Part shown: positions 52,595-62,619 of the stretch, in pieces
How the letters are laid out: each line of letters starts with the position of its first letter
Numbering within the stretch: position 1 is the first letter of the stretch
Origin: Tridacna crocea
Taxonomy: Eukaryota; Mollusca; Bivalvia; Cardiida; Cardiidae
NCBI GenBank assembly: GCA_943736015.1
Contig: OX031071.1
Coordinates: 11,814,119 to 11,878,118, forward strand
Direction: 5' to 3'
Length of the DNA stretch: 64,000 nt
The notes under the pieces: generated by a model
Told to the model about the DNA's origin: nothing
Database searches by the model: none
What the model saw: only the letters and a program-made list of their open reading frames with translations
Program-made: the position numbers and the translations under genes

Positions 52595-52721
52595 AAACCA
52601 AACAGTATGAAAAACAATCCATATTGTTTTTAACACTTTTGTCATGTCTAGGTTTGCTGTAGTGTCGTGAAGCTTGTTCAGATTCTTGCAGCTTTACATG
52701 TAAAGGTTTTAACATAACTTG

Positions 52722-52940
52722 TTAAACTCATTATTACACAATCCTGTCTTTTAGTTTAGTTTAAACATATTTATTTTACATTGGTTGAGAAACAAGTTCT
52801 TACAGCATATACTAAGCTCTCTCCCTTCTGCTTCCTGGGAACTTAACCGGTACTCACGCAGAGTGTGTGGGCCAATTTTGTTGTCTGCAAATGCTTTGAA
52901 TTTGGACTTGTCTAAGATTTTAACATTTGGTGAGGAGTAA
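52722..52940 (-). mobile_element. MITE A, centre replaced by a SINE
   Basis: TTAAACTCATTATTACACAA short arm at left, GTCTGCAAATGCTTTG long arm at right; the hairpin is gone and a SINE tail lies between. Confidence 0.7.
52753..52872 (-). mobile_element. SINE fragment, same family as 46368
   Basis: On the minus strand: GCGTGAGTACCGG, GTTCCCAGGAAGC, then CAACCAATGTAAAATAAATA and a GTTTAAACTAAA tail. The tRNA-like head is missing, so it is 5'-truncated. Confidence 0.75.
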
Positions 52941-53427
52941 AAAACTGTTCTATATAAGGCTTTATATTGAACCTCATTTACCCTAACTGAAAAAAAGATG
53001 TCGATGTTTCTTAAAATTTTGATATTTTTTCCTTGACCTTCAGTCTGTCTCCATTTTTTATGCTCATTTCAAACCAATGTCTACCTAATATTACCAAAAT
53101 CAATGTGATATCTTCATTTGACACTACTGTTGGCAGATGAACATTTTATGACCCTTGGGTTCCTCTTGTTTATTGTATAGAATACATTACTTGTTGATTT
53201 TTCAGGCCACATAGGGTAACTTTATTAAAGCCCCCATTGTGGCTAAAAGTAAACAGAGTGTTGAAGTCCATTTGAATATTATCATAGCTTTTAAAACTTT
53301 GGATAGTACTGTGGAGATGACAATCTATTAAGTTGTGGCATTGCTCGAAATATTTTAGTCACTGTTAGAAAAATGAATCTTAAAAACATGTAAAAAATAA
53401 GAAAAACATAGAGCACCCTGGCAGCTT
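52941..53427. other. No recognised feature
   Basis: Intron DNA with a GACCTTCAGTCTG stretch only. Confidence 0.45.
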
Positions 53428-53656
53428 TCAACCTTTTACCCCATAAGGCATTTCTATGGTATCTCTAACTGACCATAAATAACAGCAAGGATGAAGCCAT
53501 TTCTTATGTGTATATGACACCTTTTGATAGCATAGGAAACACTGTGACAAAAGATGAAATTGCTCGTCAGGAGCAATTTCACCTTTTGTCATAATGTTTT
53601 CCTAAGGCTCCTACAAGCAATGGGTCGAAATGAGTCTTTGTGGAGTAAAGGGTTAA
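53428..53656 (+). mobile_element. MITE C, full length
   Basis: TCAACCTTTTACCCC...GGAGTAAAGGGTTAA; core GCTCGTCAGGAGC. Lies 227 bases before terminal exon A. Confidence 0.82.
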
Positions 53657-53883
53657 GCTATGTTTAGAATTATTTTTCTGCCAGCTGCTAACTAACAATT
53701 AGACCAATCATGACAGACTGTTATCCTCACAGCCCTAAATGGTATGATTTAAATGCATTTTTAACAGCTGCAATATTTGTTTTTGGCAACTATCGGGGCT
53801 TTGAATAAAGTGCTTGCGAAATTTTAAGATCAGTTGAAGGTGTTTGAATTTCTAAAAATATTATTTTTTGCAAAATATTTCAG

Positions 53884-54036
53884 CTGCTATCAAGACCCAA
53901 AGAAAGAAAATCTAAACCCTTCATTACTTTTAGTGCTAGCACGCCCCACTATGCTCCAGTAATATCTGTTGACTCTGTGAATTTTCACAATGCCATGAAT
54001 GCAATAGACTTTAGACCTGCCTCGTCTCTGAGTTAA
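53884..54036 (+). CDS. Alternative terminal exon A
   Basis: Acceptor aatatttcag opens 50 codons in phase 0 (starting LLSRPKERKSKPFITFSAST, ending DFRPASSLS) followed by TAA. No donor precedes the stop. It would give the protein a basic then aliphatic tail. The next phase-0 exon at 57483 also ends in a stop, so the two are probably alternatives. No clear AATAAA lies close downstream. Confidence 0.6.
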   Translation: MLSRPKERKSKPFITFSASTPHYAPVISVDSVNFHNAMNAIDFRPASSLS

Positions 54037-54293
54037 AGTCAGTGGTAATCTTGAGTATTATTGGTGGATTAGTGAGGTACATTATAGTTTATTATTAGCC
54101 ATTATTGGCTTTTTGTGTACAGGTATTTTTAGAGATGGTTTTATTCTCAGATGGTTTATAGGTTTTTATTGGCCAACAATAACTGTATGTTTGCAAATAT
54201 TTTGAGGGGTGGTTTTCTTCTTAGTTGGTTTACAAAATTTAATTTGGAAATCTGCATCATTCTATGATTAGTATATCAGTAAGTTTTGTATGC

Positions 54294-54487
54294 TTAACCC
54301 TTTACCACACAATCCTGACTTTTAATGACCCTGGGAAAAAAGTCTTTCAAAAACATTGCAGAAAAAAGGAAAAATGCTGGTAACCAGCATTCTCCGTTTC
54401 CCAAAATGTTTTCTCCCCTATCAACAAACAATTGCACCATTTGAGCCATATTTTGATTAAACCTGAGAACGCTTGTTAAGGGGTTAA
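54294..54487 (-). mobile_element. MITE A, long arm shortened
   Basis: TTAACCCTTTACCACAC end, hairpin with small losses, TTAAGGGGTTAA end. Confidence 0.7.
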
Positions 54488-54792
54488 AAAATAATATTAC
54501 AATGTTGTATTATCTTACATTTCATATCAACAGGTACTTGTAGCAGGTTTCATAATGACATCTTTTCAGCCTAGCTGACTTCCATGGCTTTTGACCCTCT
54601 CGTCACCGACACTCGAATGCATAAAAACTTATTTACAATTGGTGAAAATATGAACATGTGTACTCTGCAGGCCCCAGAAGGCCCACTTGTGGACATATTT
54701 TGTTCAATATATCTCTTCGTATTGAACTGTAACAGAGTTAAAGTTTCATATTTCAATAGATCTACCCCTTACACTGTGAAATTTTTATCCTT

Positions 54793-55241
54793 TTAGCTCT
54801 TTACCAAACAATTCCTGGTTTTCACCACCCTTAACCTTTACCAAACAATCCCTAGTTTTTACAACCTTTAGAAGCCTTCTGAAAACCTTGTGGGAAAAGG
54901 AGAAAATACTGGTAACCAGCATTTTCTCCTTTTCCCACGATGTTTTCTACCCTGCTGGAAACAAATTCAAAATTTTAAGTTATGTTTATTTTGTCATCTG
55001 ACAGTGCTTCCAATTTAGACCTGTTTAAAATTTTGTTGTTTGTTAAAGAGTTAAGAAGGAGCCTTTTGAAAACCATGTTGGAAAAGGAGAAAATGCTGGT
55101 TACCAGCATTTTCTCCTTTCCCTACAAGGTTTTCTATATTTTCCATGACAATTATAATTAATTTAGCTACATTTAATTAAGTTGTCTGCAAATGCTCCAT
55201 ATTTGAACTGATCTAAATTTTGTCATTTGGCAAAGAGTTAA
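54793..55241 (-). mobile_element. MITE A split by a second MITE A (outer copy)
   Basis: Left part 54793-54834 (TTAGCTCTTTACCAAAC to CACCACCCTTAA), right part from 55054 (GAAGGAGCCTTTTGAAAACC) to GCAAAGAGTTAA. Confidence 0.82.
54831..55054 (-). mobile_element. MITE A, full length, nested
   Basis: TTAACCTTTACCAAAC...GTTAAAGAGTTAA, inserted at a TTAA in the short arm of the outer copy. Confidence 0.87.
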
Positions 55242-55449
55242 GGTATTTCTTAATTATGGTTTTCAATATGAACTATTTTTTTCAGCCAATTACATTATAC
55301 TGTAAGATTAAAGAAAGACAATCTGAGTATAGCACTAAGCTATGAGATGAACATGTAAAGTATAAAAAATAGTACCTAGATAATACAGTAGTTATGTGCA
55401 TGTATAGGATACTATTTCACCAGCTTCTGTTTAATTCAGTACCTCCTGT

Positions 55450-55836
55450 CATCTTTGCAAGCTAAGGCTAATGATTCACTACGCGACTCTACCCTTTGCG
55501 GATCGATCTTGATTTTTACATTCACCTGATACGCTTTTTCATTGGATGCATCCAGCTCTGACTGCAACAAATGAAATCGCTCGTAGCATTTCATCTTTGA
55601 TAAAAATAGAACAAGGTCGCTACCTTTCGAATAGAAGGTAAACATGGAAACCCATGTGGATGTCTGCTTATCACTTCATGTGTATTCGTAAGCGGTTTGT
55701 AAAACAATATTTCATTGGCTTTTAGAAATATGATGTAAAGTGGGGTAGTAACCAACATCCAATAGAGGGCGCATCGCAGGAATCTCGAAATAGGTCTCAA
55801 TCAGTGTAGTGATCATAACCTTGGCTCGTGAAGATG
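55450..55836. mobile_element. Long-inverted-repeat element, copy 2 (one arm shortened)
   Basis: CATCTTTGCAAGC at left and GCTCGTGAAGATG at right are inverted ends. TACCTCCTGT at 55440-55449 and 55837-55846 is a 10-bp direct repeat, the target-duplication size of Mutator-like elements. The left arm matches the left arm of 49639-49971; most of the right arm is deleted. Carries the minus-strand 69-codon ORF (55436-55645). Confidence 0.7.
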
Positions 55837-55913
55837 TACCTCCTGTTGGCGCAGACATGTTTGAAAAAAAAATGTAAGATGAGGATAATTATTATTAATT
55901 CAGGGTTTTTTTT

Positions 55914-56490
55914 AGAGCTCACCTGAGAACAAAGAGGTCAAGGTAGGCTTTTGTGGTCTGACATGCTTTGCCCATTATCAGTCATGGGCCATCCAGGCAT
56001 CAACAATTACTTTGAGTGCAGTCTTGATGTTGCATTTTCATAAGTATACACACATTGTACTTGTCAAAGTTTTTGTCTTGATGAAACCTCATACAAGTTC
56101 AAAATTTGGTCATTGGTGGTCAAAAAGGATACTAGGTCATCTTAGAATTCCTTGTGAGCTCTCTATACACCACATTTTCAGTTGTATACACATGAAATTT
56201 AGTCAGCATATTTGTCTTGATGATATCTACGACAAGTTCAAAGTTGGGTCACGTCAGACAAAAGTAGGTTACTGCGACAAATCTAAGAAAAACCTGCAGT
56301 GCAAGGAAGATATCACCTTATCTTTTATCAAATATGGTCTGAATATTTATCTTAATATCTAGGACAACTTCTAAAACGGGTCACATTGGTGCTAAAGTTT
56401 ATATAAGCACAACCAGGGCCTCTTCTGCTTTGTTATACCTAGATGATTTTGCCAAGGTGAGCATTTTAGGGCCACTGGCCCTCTTGTTCA
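55914..56490 (+). mobile_element. Bivalve AGCTCACCTGAG repeat element
   Basis: Head GAGCTCACCTGAGAAC, body with TTTGTCTTGATGATATCTA and GTTGGGTCACGTCAGAC, end CCAAGGTGAGCATTTTAGGG then CCCTCTTGTTC. Two to three related ~130-bp modules inside. The 116-codon frame at 56012 is a by-product. Confidence 0.75.
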
Positions 56491-56574
56491 TGAAAACAAT
56501 CATGTTAAAACATTGTGGAACATGTGAATTCAACACACATCTGTAAAGTATGGGTAGCCAGTTTAATTTAAGGT

Positions 56575-56717
56575 TTCATGCAAAAAGATGACTGAAAATA
56601 TTGTAGTAAAATAAGAAATTGCTGCTTGACAGCAGTTTTTCCCTTTGTTGTAATATTTTTGAGATGGTCTGCTATAAGACAGCCAACAAGTTTTCCAAAG
56701 GAGGTAATGAGTTAGGA
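56575..56717. mobile_element. Worn TTAA MITE relative
   Basis: GAAATTGCTGCTTGACAGCAGTTTTTC hairpin (pairing CTGCTTGACAGCAG) with AGGTAATGAGTTAG after it. Confidence 0.4.
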
Positions 56718-56766
56718 CATTCTCACTTGGTCTGTATTTGAGTATAATATTTATTATTATATAATG

Positions 56767-56990
56767 TTAACTTAACCAAACAATCTGAAGTTTTAACCAC
56801 CCTCGAAAGGAAGCCTTTTGAAAACATTGTGGGAAAAGGAGAAAATGCTGATTAGCAGCATTTTTTCCTTTTCCCACAATGTTTTCTTCTCTATCACAGA
56901 CAAATTATGCCGTTTGAACAATCTTTAATGTGTTGCCTGTAAATCCTTTAAATTTGAACCAGTGTAAAATTTTGTCACCTTGTAAAGCTG
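56767..56990 (-). mobile_element. MITE A, near full length
   Basis: TTAACTTAACCAAACAATC left; hairpin GATTAGCAGC; right end worn to CCTTGTAAAGC. Confidence 0.75.
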
Positions 56991-57191
56991 TGTGGTAGAT
57001 TTAATAAGCCTTGACTGGTCTCTCCTAGAGATAGTATTGTTCCATGTATCCTATTTGCCCTTTGTGATTTGTATGGAATTTCCCTGGGATGAGCTTGCAT
57101 TTATCTGCCATGTGATAGATAGCTGAACTTCCCATGGTGTAATAACTGTTACAAGGATTTGAGCGCCTGGGTCCATGTTCAACAACAATTC

Positions 57192-57391
57192 TTAAATCCT
57201 TACCAAATGACAAAATTCTAGACTGGTCCAAATTAAAAGCATTTGCAGACAACAAAATATAAGTGACCAAAAATTTTAAATTTCCTTTGGGAAGGGAAGA
57301 AAGCATTGTTGGAAAAAGAGACATTGCTGGTTACCAGTGTTTTCTTCTTTTTCTTACAGTGTTTTCAGAAGGCTTCTTTCTCAGGGTCAAT
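57192..57391 (+). mobile_element. MITE A, right end lost
   Basis: TTAAATCCTTACCAAATGAC to TCTTTCTCAGGGTCAA, 92 bases before terminal exon B. Confidence 0.7.
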
Positions 57392-57482
57392 TTTTTTTTC
57401 AATAAAAAGGTCAACTGGAGTCAGCCGTCTCTGGCTTAAAAGTAATGAAAATCCATTGTTACGTAAAATATTTAAATTGTAG

Positions 57483-57638
57483 CCTCAATATGTGGATGTC
57501 CTTCCCACAGATGACAAGATCAAACTACTGTATGCTAACTCCTCAACTCGTATTTTACACTCCGGTTCTGATCTGAACTTATCGAAAGATTACATGAAAA
57601 TTCTGATAGACAGAATTAAGAGTAACCCACTAGTCTGA
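57483..57638 (+). CDS. Alternative terminal exon B
   Basis: Acceptor aaattgtag opens 51 codons in phase 0, starting PQYVDVLPTDDKIKLLYANS and ending ILIDRIKSNPLV, then TGA at 57636-57638. It looks like a folded, partly helical end, unlike the rest of the protein. A 32-bp direct duplication (57603-57634 and 57635-57666) crosses the stop; the second copy carries its own stop, TAA, after the same Val. Confidence 0.7.
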   Translation, partial: PQYVDVLPTDDKIKLLYANSSTRILHSGSDLNLSKDYMKILIDRIKSNPLV

Positions 57639-57666
57639 TAGACAGAATTAAGAGTAACCCACTAGT
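57603..57666 (+). repeat. 32-bp tandem duplication across the stop codon
   Basis: Two exact copies of a 32-bp unit beginning CTGATAGACAGAATTAAG. The first copy ends the coding region; the new junction creates GTC-TGA where the single-copy form would read GTG-TAA, so the encoded end (NPLV) is unchanged. Confidence 0.9.
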
Positions 57667-57830
57667 GTAACAATGTAAGCTAACCGCACGTTTTAAGATT
57701 TTAAATATTTTGAGTGTGGCAGTTTTTGAAGCAAACATTTGAGATGTTGTCAAAGCCCTGTGGTCGTCAATGTAGTATCTACATTTATTACTGAAGATAA
57801 CAGTTACTATTTCTGACTAAACTCTAGTTG
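57667..57830 (+). other. Possible 3' UTR of the host gene
   Basis: AT-rich DNA after the terminal exon; ACTGAAGATAACAGTTACT near 57790 hints at repeat E. No AATAAA seen close by. Confidence 0.35.
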
Positions 57831-58059
57831 TTAGCCGTTTACCAAACAATCCCTTGTTTTTTACCATCTTCAGATAGAAGCCTTTTAAAAACATGGTGGG
57901 AAAAGGAGAAAATGCTGGAAACCAGCATTTTCTCCTTTTCCCACAATGTTTTCTGCCCTGCTAGACACAAATCTCAATTTGGAGTTACGTTTATTTTGTC
58001 CCCAGCAAGTGCTTTCAATTTGTATAAGTCTAAAATTTTGTCGTATGGTAAAGCGTTAA
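57831..58059 (-). mobile_element. MITE A, full length
   Basis: TTAGCCGTTTACCAAAC...GGTAAAGCGTTAA; compensated core CTGGAAACCAG as in the copy at 47001. Confidence 0.83.
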
Positions 58060-58065
58060 CTATTA

Positions 58066-58165
58066 AATTTGAGTCCATAGAACAAGGGCAGGCAACCATC
58101 AAAATATTTGACAGTTATGTCCCTTCATCAATGTGGAATTTTCATCAAAAGCAACAGCAGCTGAG
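58066..58165. repeat. Dispersed repeat E, fragment
   Basis: CCATAGAACAAGGGCAGG, CAACCATCAAAATATTTGAC, AGTTATGTCCC. Confidence 0.55.
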
Positions 58166-58371
58166 CATTTGCACTTGCATGTGGTGCTTGTTTTGTATGT
58201 GAATACTATCTTCTTTCTAGGTTTCTAAGGGGGTTAATAAAATGGTTTGTGCCAAGTGTTTGGTTGCCATGGTGATGGTTTTTTAAAGTATTTGTTGTGA
58301 TTTGCTTATATCTGGTTTTTAAAGTCTATTTTTATTTTGATATGATTACTTTATCTACAGAGGATAATTGT

Positions 58372-58585
58372 TTAACTCTTTACCACACTATCACGACCCT
58401 CAGAAAGACACCTATAGAAAACAATGTGAGAAAAGGAGAAAATGCCGGTAACCAGCATATTCTTCTTTTTACACAATGTATTCTGCCCTGCTGGAAACAA
58501 ATTTCAGTTTTTGAGTTATGTTTATTTTGTCATCTGCAAGTGCTTTCATTTCAGAGGGATCTGAAATATTGTTGTTTGGTGTATA
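58372..58585 (-). mobile_element. MITE A, near full length
   Basis: TTAACTCTTTACCACAC...TTTGGTGTATAG; core ATGCCGGTAACCAGCAT. Confidence 0.75.
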
Positions 58586-58754
58586 GATAGATAATAGAAC
58601 TATTAGATCTACTTGTATGTGTATGTTTTGATTGTTTTGAATCTTAGAGCATATTGTTTTATAACATATTTCTTGTAAAAGATCTGCTGTAGAAAAATAA
58701 GTAATGGTAGTTGTATATTTCTTGCCATTTTTCTGTAAAATATGGCAAAAAAGA

Positions 58755-58858
58755 TGATAACTGTCATTGAAATGAGAGAAAATATTGTGGGAAAAGGAGA
58801 ATATGCTGGTTTCTCCCTCAGTGACATTAAAACTAGGGACTGTAAAGTAAAAGGTTAA
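58755..58858 (+). mobile_element. MITE A, right hairpin arm deleted
   Basis: TTGTGGGAAAAGGAGAATAT and GCTGGTTTCTCCC run straight into the short arm; ends AGTAAAAGGTTAA. Confidence 0.6.
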
Positions 58859-58959
58859 CATTATCTTATATCATTAGTTGCCATTAATTCAAATATTACT
58901 AATATTCAAACTAGCCTAATTACTATGCAAGTATTAGACTTTAACTCTAACAACAAAAT

Positions 58960-59172
58960 CTAACTCTGTACCACACAGTGAAAACTTTGACTTCTCGAAA
59001 CCAAAAGTTTTTGCAGACGACAATTTAAATGTAGTTCAAATGATGCAATTTGTCCTTGATAAGATGGAAAAAGGTGTAGAAAAAGGAGACAGTACTGGTC
59101 ACCAACATTTTCTCCTTTTGCCATCATATTTTCAAAAGGCTTCTTCCAAGGGATTGTATGGTAAAGGGTTAA
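58960..59172 (+). mobile_element. MITE A, diverged
   Basis: CTAACTCTGTACCACAC...GGTAAAGGGTTAA. Confidence 0.72.
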
Positions 59173-59375
59173 AACCTGTTCAAATTGAAAGCATTTCACA
59201 CCACAAAACGAATGTGACTTAGAAACTGAAAAAAAAAAATTCTGGATGGGTAGGAAACATTGTTGAAAGAGGAGAAAATGCTGATCGCCAGCATATTATT
59301 CTTTTCCCTCATTGTTTTCAACAGTTTTTCTCTCTCAGGGTCATTAAAACTCGGCATTGTTTCATGAAAGGCTTG
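59172..59375 (+). mobile_element. MITE A, left end lost
   Basis: Starts in the long arm (AAATTGAAAGCATTTCAC); hairpin CTGATCGCCAGCAT; worn right end. Confidence 0.62.
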
Positions 59376-59584
59376 CTGTTTTCCAAATGATCCAGTTATT
59401 ATGGTTCAAATAAGAACGATTTTGAAACTATGTCACGGTTTGGGAAGGGGAAATGGTGGTTAATTGCATTTTATTATATACGTAGCAGTGAAATCATGGA
59501 ATTTCCCAGTGTAATAAATTTTGATATCATCACTAGTGACAATATCAACTTTCACTTCCAGCCGTAATTTAGGAACTACTTTTT
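59376..59584. other. No recognised feature
   Basis: AT-rich DNA. Confidence 0.4.
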
Positions 59585-60410
59585 AGCGGATTTGCTATAG
59601 CAAATCCGCTTACTGTGATCGTTTTGACCGGAACCAAATACATCATCCATAACGACGCATGCGCGCTTACTTTCAGTTTTGCATGGCTGATTTGGGCGAA
59701 TTACTGCAGATCTACAAATCAGATCAACTCTGACCCTGAACAAGCCATACATATTAAGGTTGATTTCTTTATCGAAATTTGGTCAAAAATAAACAATTTT
59801 CAATCTGAAATACTTTAAATACTAATACAAAGTTTGTTCTTTTATTTTTACACAATGTAGCGTAACAACATTGTTTACACTGCCCTCGTTTTCATGCAAG
59901 ACCTTTCATTCACAACTTAATTGTATCGTCCGCTGCCAAATATAGACGAGGAGATTAAGCAATTTTTCCTCAACAAAATCACATTTTCAATTAGATCTAT
60001 CTTTTATTTCATTTTTTTCACTGTTCAGAGAGCCAGCTAGAATTTGGCCAAAAAAAATTTAAAGCCCTGTCGATAACGAATATACAGAATCCATAAAGAC
60101 GACCTAGTTACCGCCACTCTTATGACGCTTTTCGATGAATTTCCGAATTGTTTGAAACATTTTTGCAGAAGCAGAACGTTTGATAGTATGGAGATCGTGC
60201 AGTCTTTCGAAAAAAAAAAAATAATGTTTGATTTAATTGCATCCTGTAGCAGAAAAGCTTGGAACCAATATTTCTCTCTTGTCATCGACGGTAAGAAATA
60301 TTTATAAACGGCCCCGATCAAGTACGAACCCGTGACACGGATTTAACGGAAGGTTTTTGATGGAAATTCGTGTCCTTCTCATTGAACTATCGTGAAGCCT
60401 AAAGGTCTAT
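59585..60410. mobile_element. Repeat with perfect TTTGCTATAGCAAA palindrome head
   Basis: AGCGGATTTGCT-ATAGCAAATCCGCT (59585-59610) is a perfect 26-bp palindrome followed by TACTGTGATCGTTTTGACC. I associate this head with bivalve repeats. At 60302-60405 a tRNA-like segment reads on the minus strand (TAGTTCAATGAGAAGG A box, GGGTTCGTACTTG B box). Whether the two belong to one element is inferred. Confidence 0.5.
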
Positions 60411-60420
60411 GTCAGGCTTA

Positions 60421-61377
60421 CAATTTGTCTTCAAGATGTAAAACTCCATTTATAGTCCCTCTGATACCTTGAATTTTATTTTGTGACATTTCAGCGAAAA
60501 AAAAGCTGAATTTGTAAATAAATTTATGACAAAGGATCCACAGTCCTGAATGCATCTATACGACTTTCTTTTAGAGATATAGATTTGACATCTTTGATAT
60601 GTTTTTGATCCTGTGAATTAGAAGTGCATTTACAGAGCAAGTTATATAACTATTTTTACCTACATGTATTTAGATTCTTATTATGAAATGCTGCTCAACC
60701 CATATTTAAGACGGTGACTGTGTTTTATGTAATTCAAATCTTAGCATGAAAGTATGCTTATATAGTTTTAAAACTTTTATAGAGTGACCCTATTAACCGT
60801 TAGGCTGCTAAGTGCTACTCAAGGACCTTTTGCAGACAGTGTTGATTAAGATCAGATTGCACAGAAAGTGCAGTCTGATCTTTGATCCATACTGCTTTTC
60901 AAGAAAGTATTTTTCCCAAAAGAATTAACTTCAGAATAGCAATAATTGGATTTGTACATTCGACTTAAAAGTTTCATTTTAGTTACCGGTATGTTCAAGT
61001 CATTTTTTACTCTGCATGGCAACTTGTCACACTGAGTGTGATCTTGATCCATTCTGGCTGCAAAAGTACCTTCAGATGTACCAAGGGCTTGGATTCACAT
61101 ATTTAAGAAAAAAAGGACTATGTTGTGCCCAGTGATGCGTGATGGTTTAAAGTCTTTTCTTTAGACCATGAAAATGGATTCACTCAAAAATGCATTGAAT
61201 GTAATGCATAACCCTTACACCAGTGTAAATATGAATTTGAAGTAGCTTATAATGCTACATCAGGTATTTTTTGCACATATCCCTGCAATGATTTAGTTAT
61301 ATAGTGTGCAAGGTTGGCAAAGGGCAGGTCAATATGAGTATTGACCAGGCTGGCAGCTTTAACCGGTAATAATAGAC
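60421..61377. other. No gene; one hairpin
   Basis: GATCAGATTGCAC and GTGCAGTCTGATC (60850-60881) pair, a stretch also echoed at 44410 and 63385. Nothing else recognised. Confidence 0.5.
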
Positions 61378-61716
61378 GGTCAATACTGGTCACAAGTGGT
61401 CAATTGGTGGTGGATTGGGGTGGTTGATTTCTTGATTAAATCACTAGCTTACATACCTGTCTGGTTTCGAAATTGATATTAAAAGCTGTCCTCTTACATC
61501 CTGTACATGAAGGTTTATTATATATTATCGTCAGTATCATAGTTTTTATTAATAAGGTAATTTTTTATTTGATCATAACTCAAGAGACAGTATTGCTGGT
61601 CAACTGAAGAGCTTGTCAGAATGACTCTCCTTATTGAACCTGCATAGAGGTTGGTTCTTTTCAAGCAAAACATTTTTGTCGATCATCATTCCTTACAGGT
61701 TAGATAATGTTTCTAT

Positions 61717-61764
61717 ACACACACACACACACACACTCTCTCTCCCTCTCTCCCTCCACCTCTC
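61717..61764 (+). repeat. (AC)10 then CT-rich microsatellite
   Basis: Ten AC repeats followed by CTCTCTCTCCCTC-type repeats. Confidence 0.95.
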
Positions 61765-62000
61765 ATGTTAAATTGCTGAAAAAAGTCATTCATAGGCAAA
61801 CATGTGAAATATTTGCAGGTTTGTCATTAATACATGTATATAGGAATATTGAGGTACACATAAAGAAGGCATTAACTGATTAAATAAACAATACATCAAT
61901 GTCTTTGAAATACATTTAAGTGTTTACCTACACCTATGAATTGCTATCAAAACAGTTAAAGGTTTGAAAGTTGGCCCTTTCTACCTCAATTGGTTGTGGC

Positions 62001-62216
62001 TTAACTCTACCACGCAATCTCAACTTTTAATGACCCCGAGGAAGAAGCCTTTTGAAAACATTGTGGGAAAAGGAGAAAATGCATTTTCTTCTTTTCCCAC
62101 TATGTTTTCTACCCATCCAGATCCAAATTTCAATTTTTCGATCACATTTATTCTGTCGTTTGCAAATGCTTTCAATTTGGAACAGCCGACAATTTTGTCA
62201 TTTAGTAAAGAATTAA
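62001..62216 (-). mobile_element. MITE A, loop lost
   Basis: TTAACTCTACCACGC...AGTAAAGAATTAA; the hairpin loop is reduced (GAAAATGCATTTTC), removing the CTGGTAACCAG centre. Confidence 0.8.
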
Positions 62217-62619
62217 ATCAAATTACCAAAGGGACAAATTATGTGTCCCTATTTGGGGTATTATCCCAGACACCAGGCTTTATTCCCAAAGCGTGACATA
62301 ATGACTTGTATGTAGTCATGATAATATCTTATCATCAAGCAATTACTTAGTGTCAAACATGAAACCTAAAGTCCTTATTAGGAACTTCTACACAGATTGG
62401 AAAAGTGGCAAAGGCCAGCGGGTGAGTGCCCTTGGTAGGAACAAAACAGTTTTTCCACTCCTGTCTTTCACATTGATGAAATCAACATACCTGAGGGGAA
62501 AAAATATCCACACAACAAATCATCCACAAATTAGCCTAACTGCTGTTTTAAAACTCATCCTAAAAATTTCCAATTGACCTCAACAAGTCGACCACTATTG
62601 ACCAGTATCGACCACTCAT

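Larger units (their letters stand above)
4948..57638 (+). other. Unidentified multi-exon host gene (span of recognised exons)
   Basis: Seventeen exon candidates on the + strand have AG/GT borders and open reading. From 4948 to 48803 their phases join without a break: 0 up to 23968, then 1, 0, 1, 1, 1, 2, 2, 0, 1. Together they give about 490 codons. No signal peptide, membrane segment or catalytic motif is visible. The product is rich in Lys, Arg, Ser, Pro and acidic runs, as in an intracellular, mostly disordered protein. The 5' end lies left of 4948, and two possible 3' ends are present. The introns, totalling about 50 kb, are packed with repeats. No family was recognised. Confidence 0.75.
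61378..62613. repeat. Inverted GGTCAATACTGGTCA ends, possible 1.2-kb element
   Basis: GGTCAATACTGGTCACAAGTGGTC (61378-61401) is the inverse of GACCACTATTGACCAGTATCGACC (62590-62613) with few mismatches. The interior holds a microsatellite and a MITE but no gene. Confidence 0.45.

Noticed and set aside
53206-53215. 10-base micro-exon GCCACATAGG between tttttcag and gtaac
   Set aside because: It does not restore phase to either terminal exon and such matches are common by chance.
56012-56362. 116-codon frame
   Set aside because: It lies wholly within a bivalve repeat element known to be non-coding and has no recognisable motif.
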